This document shows, piece by piece, positions 39,697 through 47,481 of a stretch of 64,000 nt of DNA (position 1 is its first letter; each line of letters starts with the position of its first letter). Made by a program: the position numbers and the translations under genes. The notes beneath the pieces were generated by a model that was given only the letters and a program-made list of their open reading frames with translations, had not been told where the DNA came from and made no database searches. The stretch is from Ardenticatenales bacterium (GTDB lineage Bacteria > Chloroflexota > Anaerolineae > Promineifilales > Promineifilaceae). The DNA lies in contig JACKBL010000010.1 of NCBI GenBank assembly GCA_020634515.1, positions 62,001 to 126,000 of the forward strand, read 5' to 3'.

Positions 39697-41211
39697 ATGG
39701 ATCGCGCTTTTGAAGCAAAACTCATTGATGCGCTGGATGCGTTGGAGCAAGGCGCATCGCTGGCGGAAATCCTGGCCCGCTACCCGGAAGATGCCGCCGC
39801 GCTGGGTCCTATGCTGGAAACGGCTCAACATCTGGCGCAAATAAAGCTGGCTCCCTCCACCGCGGCGAAAAACCGGTCGCGGCAGGCTTTCCTGGCGGAG
39901 GCGGAGGCCATGCGCGTTCGGCGTCAGCCCGTGTCGTCCCCCCTTGAGGCGCTGCGGCGTCTGGTGCGTGTGCTTATGCCGACTGCCGGCATCGTCGCTG
40001 CGCTACTCCTGGGCATTATCCTGCTTTCCAACACAGCCATTCCCGGCAACATGCTCTATGGCGTCAAATTGCAAATTGAAGATTGGCGCATCTCGCTAAC
40101 CCGCGATCAGCAGGCATTACAAGACCTGGCGAACGACCTTGAAGCGCGCCGTCTGGCGGAGGTGCAGCAGTTGTTGGCCGCCAATTTGCAGGCAGACGTC
40201 GCCTTTGGCGACGACATCGCCCTGATCGCCGCGGATCACTGGGAATTGACAAGCGGTGTGCGCGTGAACATCAGCGACCAGACCATCATCATCGGCGTGC
40301 CTGAAATTGGCGCATACGCACACATCGAAGGACGCACGATCAACGGGGCCGTCGCCGCCACCCTACTGCACGTTGGGAATCGCCCGGTAGAGCCTCATCC
40401 GCCCGTTCCCGCAGTTACCGTGACGCCCGCGCCATCCAGTGCCAAACCCTCCAGTATACCCACGGCGACGATTACTACGGCCACGCCGGCTCTTCCCGTA
40501 CCGACAAACCTTCCCACGACACGGGGAACGCCTACCGCCACCAGTACCCCTTCGTCTACCAGAACGCCCTCGCCTACGAACCTCATTACACCCACTAACA
40601 CGCCGCGACCAACGCAAACGGCGCAGCCCGACGAATCGGAGGCATCGCCAACCCTTACGTCCACGCCAGAGGAGGATTCTGACGACGACGAACGGGAGGC
40701 GCCGCAGCCCACGCCGACGCCACAGCCCACGCAAACGCCGCAGCCCACGTCAACGCCCCAGCCCACGTCAACGCCCCAGCCCACGCCGACGCCGCAGCCC
40801 ACGCTGACGCCGCAGCCGACGGAATCGCCAGAGCCGACGGAATCGCCAGAGCCAACGGAATCACCAGAGCCAACGGAATCGCCGCAGCCGACGGAATCGC
40901 CGGAGCCGACGGAATCGCCGGAGCCGACGGAATCACCGGAGCCGACGGAATCGCCGCAGCCGACGGAATCGCCGGAGCCGACGGAATCGCCAGAGCCGAC
41001 GGAATCGCCGGAGCCGACGGAATCACCGGAGCCGACGGAATCGCCGGAGGACGGTCAGACGGCGAATCTATCGCGGGAAGAAGTCTACGAGGGGGGGGAA
41101 GGAACAAGGGCCGGCAGCAAGGATGCCGGCATTCTGGCTCTTGGCTCTCTACGGTGGCTGCCGATAAGGGCTGACGATGAAATAAGGTACGGAATTGCAT
41201 CGTCAGTTTGA
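39697..41211 (+). CDS. Probable membrane anti-sigma factor with DUF5667-like domain and Ser/Thr-Pro stalk
   Basis: A 504-residue protein. The N-terminal cytoplasmic part has KLIDALDALEQGASLAEILA, typical of proteins paired with ECF factors in Chloroflexota. A transmembrane helix (IVAALLLGIILLS, about residues 97-110) is followed by a DUF5667-like region, PGNMLYGVKLQIEDWRISLT, and a DUF5666-like strand segment, GAYAHIEGRTINGAVAATLL. A long Thr/Pro, then Glu/Ser/Pro stalk of about 200 residues follows. The short C-terminal end is encoded partly by an R2 repeat and follows a run of eight G (about 41090), so its sequence may not be ancestral. It likely binds the sigma factor at the membrane and releases it on an external signal. 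Confidence 0.75.
   Translation: MDRAFEAKLIDALDALEQGASLAEILARYPEDAAALGPMLETAQHLAQIKLAPSTAAKNRSRQAFLAEAEAMRVRRQPVSSPLEALRRLVRVLMPTAGIVAALLLGIILLSNTAIPGNMLYGVKLQIEDWRISLTRDQQALQDLANDLEARRLAEVQQLLAANLQADVAFGDDIALIAADHWELTSGVRVNISDQTIIIGVPEIGAYAHIEGRTINGAVAATLLHVGNRPVEPHPPVPAVTVTPAPSSAKPSSIPTATITTATPALPVPTNLPTTRGTPTATSTPSSTRTPSPTNLITPTNTPRPTQTAQPDESEASPTLTSTPEEDSDDDEREAPQPTPTPQPTQTPQPTSTPQPTSTPQPTPTPQPTLTPQPTESPEPTESPEPTESPEPTESPQPTESPEPTESPEPTESPEPTESPQPTESPEPTESPEPTESPEPTESPEPTESPEDGQTANLSREEVYEGGEGTRAGSKDAGILALGSLRWLPIRADDEIRYGIASSV
40815..41050 (+). repeat. 18-base coding tandem repeat (ESPEPT units)
   Basis: About thirteen units of CCGGAGCCGACGGAATCG type, encoding ESPEPT and ESPQPT. It ends shortly before a run of eight G at about 41090. 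It has the same period and the same ACGGAA core as the repeat at 37944-38196 in another gene. Confidence 0.9.
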
Positions 41212-41261
41212 AGGAACGGTAAGGAAACAGCTTCGTTGTCTTGTTAAATGCCGTTCCTAAG
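41166..41261 (-). repeat. R2 double-hairpin repeat overlapping the anti-sigma gene end
   Basis: Reverse complement of the 19343-19440 copy: CTGACGATGAAATAAGGTAC, GCATCGTCAGTTTGAAGGAA and CCGTTCCTAAG are recognisable. Its first 46 bases are translated as the last residues of the anti-sigma protein and provide its stop codon. Confidence 0.8.
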
Positions 41262-41316
41262 CGAGGTGGGGAAGATCGGGGTGAGGATGTAAAATGCCGG
41301 CACGCAGGGTACGTCC

Positions 41317-41778
41317 TTATCCCCCATTAATCGCCTGCAAATCCTTCTCCAGTATAGACACAAACTCCCCCGTCATCTCCATCAATCGCGCGCACGTGTC
41401 AGGCGACAACATGCTCATACGCCGCAGCACCGCCTCGCGGTGCAATTCTTGCGCTTCCAGAAACTTCTCCCGCCCCTTGTCCGTCAACGAAACCAGCACC
41501 AGCCGGCGGTCCTTCGTATCCCGCTCCGACTGCACCAGGCCCTGATCCTCCAGACGACGCACCATGCGCGTGGCATTGCTGCGTGAGCAAATCAGATAAG
41601 TCGCCAGATTCGTAATGGTCAGGCTGCCATCCCCCTTCGTCCCCAGGTGCATGAGCAAGAAGTATTGGGAAGTCGTCAGATCGCTGTTCTGCAAACCGCG
41701 GCGGTCGCCATCGTCGAGCAAAACATGGATTTTCTGGAAGCGATTATAGAGGTCTAGCAGTTGGTCTTCTCTACTCAT
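41317..41778 (-). CDS. MarR-family transcriptional regulator
   Basis: A 153-residue winged-helix protein. The recognition region is LTTSQYFLLMHLG, LTITNLATYLICSRSNATRM and VRRLEDQGLVQSERDTKDRR, with the conserved 'D.RD.R.v.v.lT..G' wing (ERDTKDRRLVLVSLTDKG). Dimerisation helices flank it. MarR proteins respond to small aromatic compounds or oxidants. The start at 41778 (MSREDQLLDLYNRFQ) is chosen by family length; a GTG 75 bases further upstream would add a segment that includes a TGCCGGCA palindrome and no recognisable residues. A perfect 16-base palindrome lies upstream of the gene, probably its own operator. The effector is not predictable. Confidence 0.9.
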   Translation of the reverse strand: MSREDQLLDLYNRFQKIHVLLDDGDRRGLQNSDLTTSQYFLLMHLGTKGDGSLTITNLATYLICSRSNATRMVRRLEDQGLVQSERDTKDRRLVLVSLTDKGREKFLEAQELHREAVLRRMSMLSPDTCARLMEMTGEFVSILEKDLQAINGG

Positions 41779-41856
41779 AAGTTTCGGAAACGAGTCGGTG
41801 GGGTGTGGAAAGGCAAAATTGGGGTTGACGGGAATGCCGGCATTCGACGGCACATT

Positions 41857-41872
41857 TGTTAACTAGTTAACA
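41857..41872. promoter_or_regulatory. Perfect palindrome, probable MarR operator
   Basis: TGTTAACTAGTTAACA is a perfect 16-base palindrome about 80 bases upstream of the MarR start codon, in the size and base pattern usual for MarR dimers. Autoregulation is the natural inference. Confidence 0.55.
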
Positions 41873-42007
41873 TTGTACCTATCCCCCTATTTTTCGGCAA
41901 GCGGCAATTTAGAAGGGGGATGAAATAAGATGCGCACTCCATCGCCCGTCCCGACGCAGCTATGCGAGCATCCAGAATTTAGTTCTCCCCAAGATTGGCT
42001 CATTCTT

Positions 42008-42104
42008 GGCAACTGCTAAGCCAGATTAGACCAATTTTCTTTGGTGAGAATGGCTATTGAGCGCGTAAAATTTGTCCAAGCTCCAGAGAGCGCTAGTAGT
42101 TACC
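42008..42104 (-). repeat. R1 hairpin repeat, diverged full copy
   Basis: Ends GGCAACTGCTAAGCCAGATT and GAGAGCGCTAGTAGTTACC match other R1 copies, with the middle GCGCGTAAAATTTGTCC resembling the 50593-50680 copy. It lies between the MarR and kinase genes. Confidence 0.75.
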
Positions 42105-42161
42105 ATTCTTGCAGAATAAACCAATCTGAAAACGGTCACTATGTGGCCATAGACACGCGGC

Positions 42162-43913
42162 TCACCCCGGCACAAACAGCGAGCATTGATGCCGGGCAAT
42201 CTCGCACCGCCCAATCTCCACTTCATTCCAAAGAACACGGAACATCGTCTCGCCCGCGCGCGGTATCCAAAAAATGGTTTCATCCTGCCCCGATGGGGTG
42301 ATGCGCGCATTATACGCGCCACAACTGAGCGGTTGCAGCCAGGCGCTGGATTTATCAAACAACTCCAACACATCGCAGCTTCCCGCATCCAGGTAATCAT
42401 AAAACTGCGTCCATCGCCGCCCATCGAAGCGATACCGGGTGGGAAGGCCATTCTCATTCAACAACTCAAAGGCCATGCGCCCAATCTCCACGGGAGCATC
42501 ACTGCGATTGAGTACATAGAAACTGGCCCCATTGTAAAACATCGTCAACTCCCGCCCATCAGCGTAGAGAACGGTGGGCACACTTTCCGGGGTGTCGGTA
42601 GGCGCGAGCGTCGGGGGGACGACGGTGGACATCACGGTCACGGTGACGACCGTGATAGCCGTAACCATCGGAGTTGGCGGAGACAGACTAACGCTTTCGC
42701 CCAACGAAAGCGACGGCGACGGGGATGGCGGCATCACGGTTGCCGTTTCCAGAGTAGCGACGATAGCGACGGCAGTGGCTTGCGTGTTACGCAACAAGGC
42801 AACCACCGCCACGATAATTAAGGCCACAAGGAGCAGCCCTCCACCCACGCGCCACAGCAACCATTGGCGAAACGCCCGCGACTGGTGCGCCCGCTGCGTT
42901 TCCAACGTCGTCGTCATGGTTCCGCTGGCCCCCAGGTGCAGCGCCACTCGTTCCGCAACGGTGGTATGAGAACGAGAAGCCCGTTCGCCGCGCGCGGACA
43001 TGGGGCGGCCATTCGCATCAGCGTGCGGTTGATGAATGGGCTTACCCTCGAGCGCCGCCGGCGGGATAACGCGCCCCCCAAAGAGCGCTTTCCCCAGCGC
43101 ATCCATCAACTCCACCCCGGTGCGGTAGCGATCACTGGGCGCTTTGCGCAGCGCCTTCAGCAGCACTTCTTCCGTTTCCAGGCTCAAATGCGGGTTGATC
43201 TGCCGCGGCTTGGGCGGCGGCAACGTCAGATGCTGCAAAGCCACGGCGGTAGGGGAGGGATCATCAAAGGGCAGTGATCCGGTAAGCATTTCATAGAGGA
43301 TCACGGCCAGCGAGTAGAGATCAGATTGGGGTACTGCGTTGGCCGAACGGCGAGCCTGCTCCGGCGCGACGTAGTGGGGCGAGCCAAACACCTCTCCTTG
43401 CGATCCCTGTTCCACGTCCATCGCCAGGCCAAAATCCGCCAGTAGAATACGTCCATCGCGGGCAACCATCACGTTGGATGGTTTCACGTCCCGGTGAATC
43501 ACGCCCTTGCGGTGGGCGTAGTCAAGCGCGCTGGCGATGGCATGACCAATGCGCATCACGTCTTCGTAGGGCATCAACTGTCCATCGGCGCGGTATTGCT
43601 GCAACAAATCATCCAGGTCCAGGCCATCAACGTACTCCATGACGTAGTAGTAGAGGCCATCCTGATCGTCCGCGTAATAAACCTGGGTGATGTGCGCGTG
43701 TCGCCACGTGGCAACAGCGCGCGCCTCTTGCAGAAAACGTTGGGCGTAACGTGGTCGTCCGCGATAACGCGCATCAATCACTTTGATGGCGACCGGGCGC
43801 TGGAGTTTGACGTCCCACCCGTAATAGACGAGTCCCATGCCACCGCGGCCCAAAATTCTTTCGATGCGAAAGTTCGCCAGTTGACGACCAATGAGTGCGT
43901 CATCTTGTAACAT
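42162..43913 (-). CDS. Transmembrane Ser/Thr protein kinase
   Basis: A 583-residue kinase. The N-terminal catalytic domain has the ATP loop ILGRGGMGLVYYGWD, the lysine in PVAIKVIDA, the catalytic HRDVKPSNVMV (about residue 143), DFGLAM, the APE motif (YVAPEQARRS) and the SDLYSLAVILYEML segment. A transmembrane helix (GGGLLLVALIIVAVVALLRN, about 345-365) links to an extracytoplasmic Ser/Thr/Pro-rich region. A beta-rich domain (SVPTVLYADGRELTMFYNGA) at the C-terminus resembles no sensor domain I know. It is a signalling kinase of the PknB kind without PASTA repeats. The start at 43913 gives the usual N-terminus. Upstream lies a 142-base gap to the Lgt gene. Confidence 0.94.
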   Translation of the reverse strand: MLQDDALIGRQLANFRIERILGRGGMGLVYYGWDVKLQRPVAIKVIDARYRGRPRYAQRFLQEARAVATWRHAHITQVYYADDQDGLYYYVMEYVDGLDLDDLLQQYRADGQLMPYEDVMRIGHAIASALDYAHRKGVIHRDVKPSNVMVARDGRILLADFGLAMDVEQGSQGEVFGSPHYVAPEQARRSANAVPQSDLYSLAVILYEMLTGSLPFDDPSPTAVALQHLTLPPPKPRQINPHLSLETEEVLLKALRKAPSDRYRTGVELMDALGKALFGGRVIPPAALEGKPIHQPHADANGRPMSARGERASRSHTTVAERVALHLGASGTMTTTLETQRAHQSRAFRQWLLWRVGGGLLLVALIIVAVVALLRNTQATAVAIVATLETATVMPPSPSPSLSLGESVSLSPPTPMVTAITVVTVTVMSTVVPPTLAPTDTPESVPTVLYADGRELTMFYNGASFYVLNRSDAPVEIGRMAFELLNENGLPTRYRFDGRRWTQFYDYLDAGSCDVLELFDKSSAWLQPLSCGAYNARITPSGQDETIFWIPRAGETMFRVLWNEVEIGRCEIARHQCSLFVPG

Positions 43914-44055
43914 CAGCGACTACTCCAGATATTCTTGGGGAAATCCCAGGGGTACGGGCAGGATAGCACTGTGTGGAGCAGTGGTCAAGGGAAGGTTGGG
44001 CGATTCCTGGGAAGTGGCGTAAGGCAAACTTCCTATTGGCAACACGCGACGGGGG

Positions 44056-45294
44056 TCAGGGCGTGGACCGGCGCGGGGTGCGACGAACCCAGGCGCGCCA
44101 GGCGACCATGAGGGCGATGATGCCGAGGGATACGGTGGTGGCAACGGGCAGGTGGAGGCCGAACAAAGTCATTTCGCGGCTGTCCAGGCGCACAAATTCC
44201 AGCAGAATGCGCCCCACGGCATACAAAATGAGGTAGAGCGCGGTCAGGTCCCCATCGCGCAGGCGGGACGAGTGGCGGCGATAGAGGGTGTACAGGACGA
44301 GGAAGGCGAGGAAATTCCAGAGGGATTCGTAGAGAAACGCCGGATGGAAGCGGGACACGTCGGCGTAGGCGGGCAGGCGATAGGCGGGGGAGATGGTGAC
44401 GGCCCACGGTGCGTTCGATGGCCGTCCATACAGTTCCTGGTTGAAGAAGTTGCCCCAGCGCCCGACCCACTGCCCCAGCGCGACGCCAATGCCGGCAAGA
44501 TCCGCCCAAGGAAGCGCGCGCATACGTTGCCGGTGGGCATAGATGAGGAGGCCGATGATGCCGCCGGCGATGCCGCCGTAGATGCCCAGGCCGCCGTTGC
44601 GCAGGTTAAAGAGTTGCATGGGGTTGCGCAAGTAGTCCAGGGGGGAGTTGATGCCCAGGGCGGCCATGCTGGGAGATGGCGTGAGGACGTGATAGAGGCG
44701 CGCGCCGATGATGGCAAAGATGGTGCACCAGAGGACGCCGCTCCAGACATGTTCCGGGTTCCACTGCCGCCAGGGGGGATTTTGCAGCCAAGCGGGTGCG
44801 ATACCGGGCAGTCGCTGCAGGCGGGTGGCAACTTCGTCCCGACCGGCCTGGTTGAGGCCGAGGGCGCGGGGATCGAATCCCCATTGGAGGAGGAGGTCGC
44901 CGATGGTTCTGATGTGGTAGCGGGCGAGGTGTTGCTGGATTTGTGCCGGCATTTTCTTCTCCCCAGCCTCAGCATCCTCCGCCTCCGCACCATCCAACAC
45001 CGTCAACGGCTGCGTCCGCACCGCCGCCGGAACCGCCTCCCGCAGCGCCGCCTCCCCCCGCTCCCGCGCCAGCGCACTCACTACCCAGGAACCGAGCGCA
45101 ATCCCACTCATGATCAAAAAACCATACCAGTACACGTCCAGTTCCAAAAGCGGCAGGCGGAACAGCACGCGGTCAGGCATAAAACCGGCAAAGAGATGAA
45201 CCACATATAACGCCGTACTCAGCAACCAGAAAACGGCAATGGCGACCCAATAGGGAGCCGGACGGGAACGAGAGGAGCGCGTCATGGGTGTCAA
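44056..45294 (-). CDS. lgt: Prolipoprotein diacylglyceryl transferase with extra internal region
   Basis: A 412-residue enzyme, longer than the usual 260-300. The Lgt signature is present as ALGQWVGRWGNFFNQELYGR. RLYHVL, NGGLGIYGGIAGGI and FHPAFLYESLWNF also match the family, including His, Arg and Glu residues known to matter. The extra length is an insertion (residues about 75-170) between the first helices with a charged helix and an 'HIRTIGDLLLQWGFDPRALG' segment. The enzyme transfers diacylglycerol to the lipobox cysteine of prolipoproteins, matching the presence of lipoprotein genes nearby. It overlaps the phosphatidyltransferase gene by four bases, implying coupling. Confidence 0.93.
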   Translation of the reverse strand: MTPMTRSSRSRPAPYWVAIAVFWLLSTALYVVHLFAGFMPDRVLFRLPLLELDVYWYGFLIMSGIALGSWVVSALARERGEAALREAVPAAVRTQPLTVLDGAEAEDAEAGEKKMPAQIQQHLARYHIRTIGDLLLQWGFDPRALGLNQAGRDEVATRLQRLPGIAPAWLQNPPWRQWNPEHVWSGVLWCTIFAIIGARLYHVLTPSPSMAALGINSPLDYLRNPMQLFNLRNGGLGIYGGIAGGIIGLLIYAHRQRMRALPWADLAGIGVALGQWVGRWGNFFNQELYGRPSNAPWAVTISPAYRLPAYADVSRFHPAFLYESLWNFLAFLVLYTLYRRHSSRLRDGDLTALYLILYAVGRILLEFVRLDSREMTLFGLHLPVATTVSLGIIALMVAWRAWVRRTPRRSTP

Positions 45295-45914
45295 CGGTAC
45301 TGCCGCCAGACGTGTAGCACGCGCTGCGCCGTGGTCAGGTACGTGCCCGCGGCCAGCAGCCAGATGCCATAAGCGGGCAGATTGAACACCAACGCCAGCA
45401 CGATGACGCCATACCGCTCCACGCGGCTAAAGAGGCCGACTTTGCAGGAAAGGCCCAGCGATTCGGCGCGGGAACGGATGTAGCTGACGAGGAGGGAGCC
45501 GGTGAGCGCCACGTAGGTGACCAAAACCATCAATTCATTCTGCTGGCGGGCAAAAAAGAGGAGAAAACCGGCGAATAGAATTACTTCCGCCAGCCGGTCC
45601 AGGGTGGAGTCGAGAAACGCGCCAAAACCGCCCTGTTTGCGCCCCAGTTTGCGTGCCAGCGCGCCGTCGAGGGCGTCCAGCGGGGCGATGAAGAAGATGG
45701 CGACGCCGGCCCACAGTAGCTCACCGTTGGCAATGAGCCAGGCAAAGAGAAAGTGGCTTAACATGCCGGCAATCGTCAACGCATCCGGCGACAATTTGAA
45801 ACGCGCCAGGAAGGTAACAATCGGGTCAATAAACCATGTCGTATTGGCCCGCAGCAAATCCGTTAAGGTTGGTTTGTCGGTCATAGAAGCCTTGGTTGAA
45901 GATGACGAACGCAT
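45291..45914 (-). CDS. CDP-alcohol phosphatidyltransferase
   Basis: A 207-residue integral membrane enzyme of the CDP-alcohol phosphatidyltransferase family. The complete motif D-x-x-D-G-x-x-A-R-x8-G-x-x-x-D-x-x-x-D is present as LDALDGALARKL and GAFLDSTLDR (residues about 80-110). Several hydrophobic helices follow. It transfers a phosphatidyl or related group from CDP-diacylglycerol to an alcohol, most likely glycerol-3-phosphate or inositol-phosphate; the sequence does not decide which. A downstream ATG in MTDKPTLTDLL is an alternative start. It sits in an operon with lgt. Confidence 0.92.
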   Translation of the reverse strand: MRSSSSTKASMTDKPTLTDLLRANTTWFIDPIVTFLARFKLSPDALTIAGMLSHFLFAWLIANGELLWAGVAIFFIAPLDALDGALARKLGRKQGGFGAFLDSTLDRLAEVILFAGFLLFFARQQNELMVLVTYVALTGSLLVSYIRSRAESLGLSCKVGLFSRVERYGVIVLALVFNLPAYGIWLLAAGTYLTTAQRVLHVWRQYR

Positions 45915-45939
45915 ATGCCTCCAGAATTCTTTCTCACGA

Positions 45940-47175
45940 TTAGTCTAGACGGAAGCCCCACCAGGGAACCTCCATTTCGGCAGCATCCATGCCGCCGTGC
46001 CGCCCGATAAATTTGCGTTCTCGCTCAATGTGCAGCGCGGAAATGAGGGCACGGCCACCGCGCATGATGGCGACCACATCGCCCAGGCGCGTGCTGACGT
46101 CGGGCGCGAACGGCGGCGGTCCGAACAATCCTTGTTGCAAAGCGGCCTGTGCCGGCATTGCCCACATCTCCTCCCCCAATTGTTCCTGAATGTAAGCCAG
46201 CACGTCCGCCTGCCGGCCCTGGCGCGCATAAAGATAGGCCGCGCGCGCCTCGCCCGCCGGGTGCATCAACAACATCTGCTGTAGCGTCGGATGGTCCCCC
46301 AGGTGAACACCCTCGGCGAACGGTGTCGGGCGTTGGCCGTGGTCGGCAACGATGCAAAGGATCGTGCCCTGGCGTGCGCGCGCGGAAAGCGGCTGCCACA
46401 GTTCGCGCTCCAGTTGGGCGAATACGGCGCGAATTTCTGCGTCCACGGTGTCGTGGAAAGGAGAATGGTAGTGGCTGAGGGTATCTACGGTGGGCCAGTA
46501 GCCGCTGATGAAGAGGGGCTGCCCCGCTTTCGCTTCGAGTAGTTGGCGTATTTGCACCATCATGTCGGCGAAGGAATGGATGCCATGATTGCCGGCAACG
46601 CCGCGACCGTGCATACGACTGAGGGCGGAATCGACGATGCCGGCTCCTTTGAAGGCGTGGGTGGGAATGCCGGCACGCGCCAGTTGTTCCGCGAAGCCGG
46701 GCAGCGCCAGAAATTGCTCCAGTTTCAACCCGGCGCGCACCAACGTGTCCGGCATCTGGCGAAACATGGGCGAAAGCGCCAACATCTGGCCGATGGCGCC
46801 ATACTCCGGGAACAGCATTGTCAGCCCCACCAGCCCATGCTGCGCCGGCGCGCCGCCCGTCCACAAAGAGCTGAGCGCGGCCACTGTCGTTGACGGGAAA
46901 ACGGACGTCAGTTGTCCTACCACGGCCGCCCGCTCCAGCCAGGGGCGCAAATAGGTGTGATTGCGCCGCGCCAGATTGCCGCCAAAGCCGTCCAGCACCA
47001 GCAACACCACCCGCCGCGCATCGCCCGTCAGCGTCTCCCAAAGGGGTTGGCGCAGCGGGGGCAATCCTGTAAACGGCACATCCAGCAACGCGGCGACCGT
47101 AGCGGGGATGTTGGCGATGGATCCCCCGGTGTAATCGGGCCAGACGAAGTTATCCGGCAGCGTCAAGTCAGTCAA
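45940..47175 (-). CDS. Alkaline phosphatase superfamily protein (type I phosphodiesterase-like)
   Basis: A 411-residue protein of the nucleotide pyrophosphatase/phosphodiesterase branch. The first metal ligand lies in VVLLVLDGFGGNL and the nucleophile Thr in QLTSVFPSTTVAALSSLWTG. Further ligands are seen in ISGYWPTVDTLSHYH and CIVADHGQRPTPF, with the typical D-x-H pairs (VDTLSH, ADHGQ). The substrate, a phosphodiester or phosphonate or sulfate ester, cannot be predicted. No signal peptide is seen, so it may be cytoplasmic. It is the first gene of the small operon with the phosphatidyltransferase and Lgt genes, which suggests a phospholipid-related role by context only. Confidence 0.88.
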   Translation of the reverse strand: MTDLTLPDNFVWPDYTGGSIANIPATVAALLDVPFTGLPPLRQPLWETLTGDARRVVLLVLDGFGGNLARRNHTYLRPWLERAAVVGQLTSVFPSTTVAALSSLWTGGAPAQHGLVGLTMLFPEYGAIGQMLALSPMFRQMPDTLVRAGLKLEQFLALPGFAEQLARAGIPTHAFKGAGIVDSALSRMHGRGVAGNHGIHSFADMMVQIRQLLEAKAGQPLFISGYWPTVDTLSHYHSPFHDTVDAEIRAVFAQLERELWQPLSARARQGTILCIVADHGQRPTPFAEGVHLGDHPTLQQMLLMHPAGEARAAYLYARQGRQADVLAYIQEQLGEEMWAMPAQAALQQGLFGPPPFAPDVSTRLGDVVAIMRGGRALISALHIERERKFIGRHGGMDAAEMEVPWWGFRLD

Positions 47176-47481
47176 TTCATCTCTCCATCAGTGTGCGTCA
47201 CGGCCAAAACCTTCGCCTTTCCCCTCTGGGCAAGCTATAATCCGGGTGTCTTCGCCGCGCCACCAAAAGATTCGTCGGGGGTTTGATCCGGCTAAAGCCT
47301 CGACTCCGGTCACGCTATGTGGGTTTCGCCAGTCTCCAGTATGTTTTTCTGATGTAACTACTAACGCTCTCTGGAGATTGGACCAATCTGGCTTAGCAGT
47401 TACTTTCTGATTGCGTTTGCGGGGCTGACGCGGTCCGCGGTGCCGACGTCCATACTACGTTCACAAGGAAGAGGATAAACC
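47176..47481. other. 306-base divergent intergenic region
   Basis: It carries TATAAT at 47236-47241, a short R1 copy at 47354-47403 and a purine-rich ribosome-binding sequence, AAGGAAGAGG, directly before the ATG at 47482. No gene is supported. Confidence 0.5.
47354..47403 (+). repeat. R1 repeat, collapsed copy
   Basis: GTAACTACTAACGCTCTCTG, GATTGGACCAATCTGGCTTA and AGCAGTTAC join the outer ends of R1 directly, with the two arms fused to a single palindrome GATTGGACCAATC. The loop has been lost. Confidence 0.75.

Noticed and set aside
44868..44884. tRNA T-arm-like sequence GGGGATCGAATCCCC
   Set aside because: It lies inside the lgt coding sequence, and no matching acceptor, D or anticodon arm is found around it.
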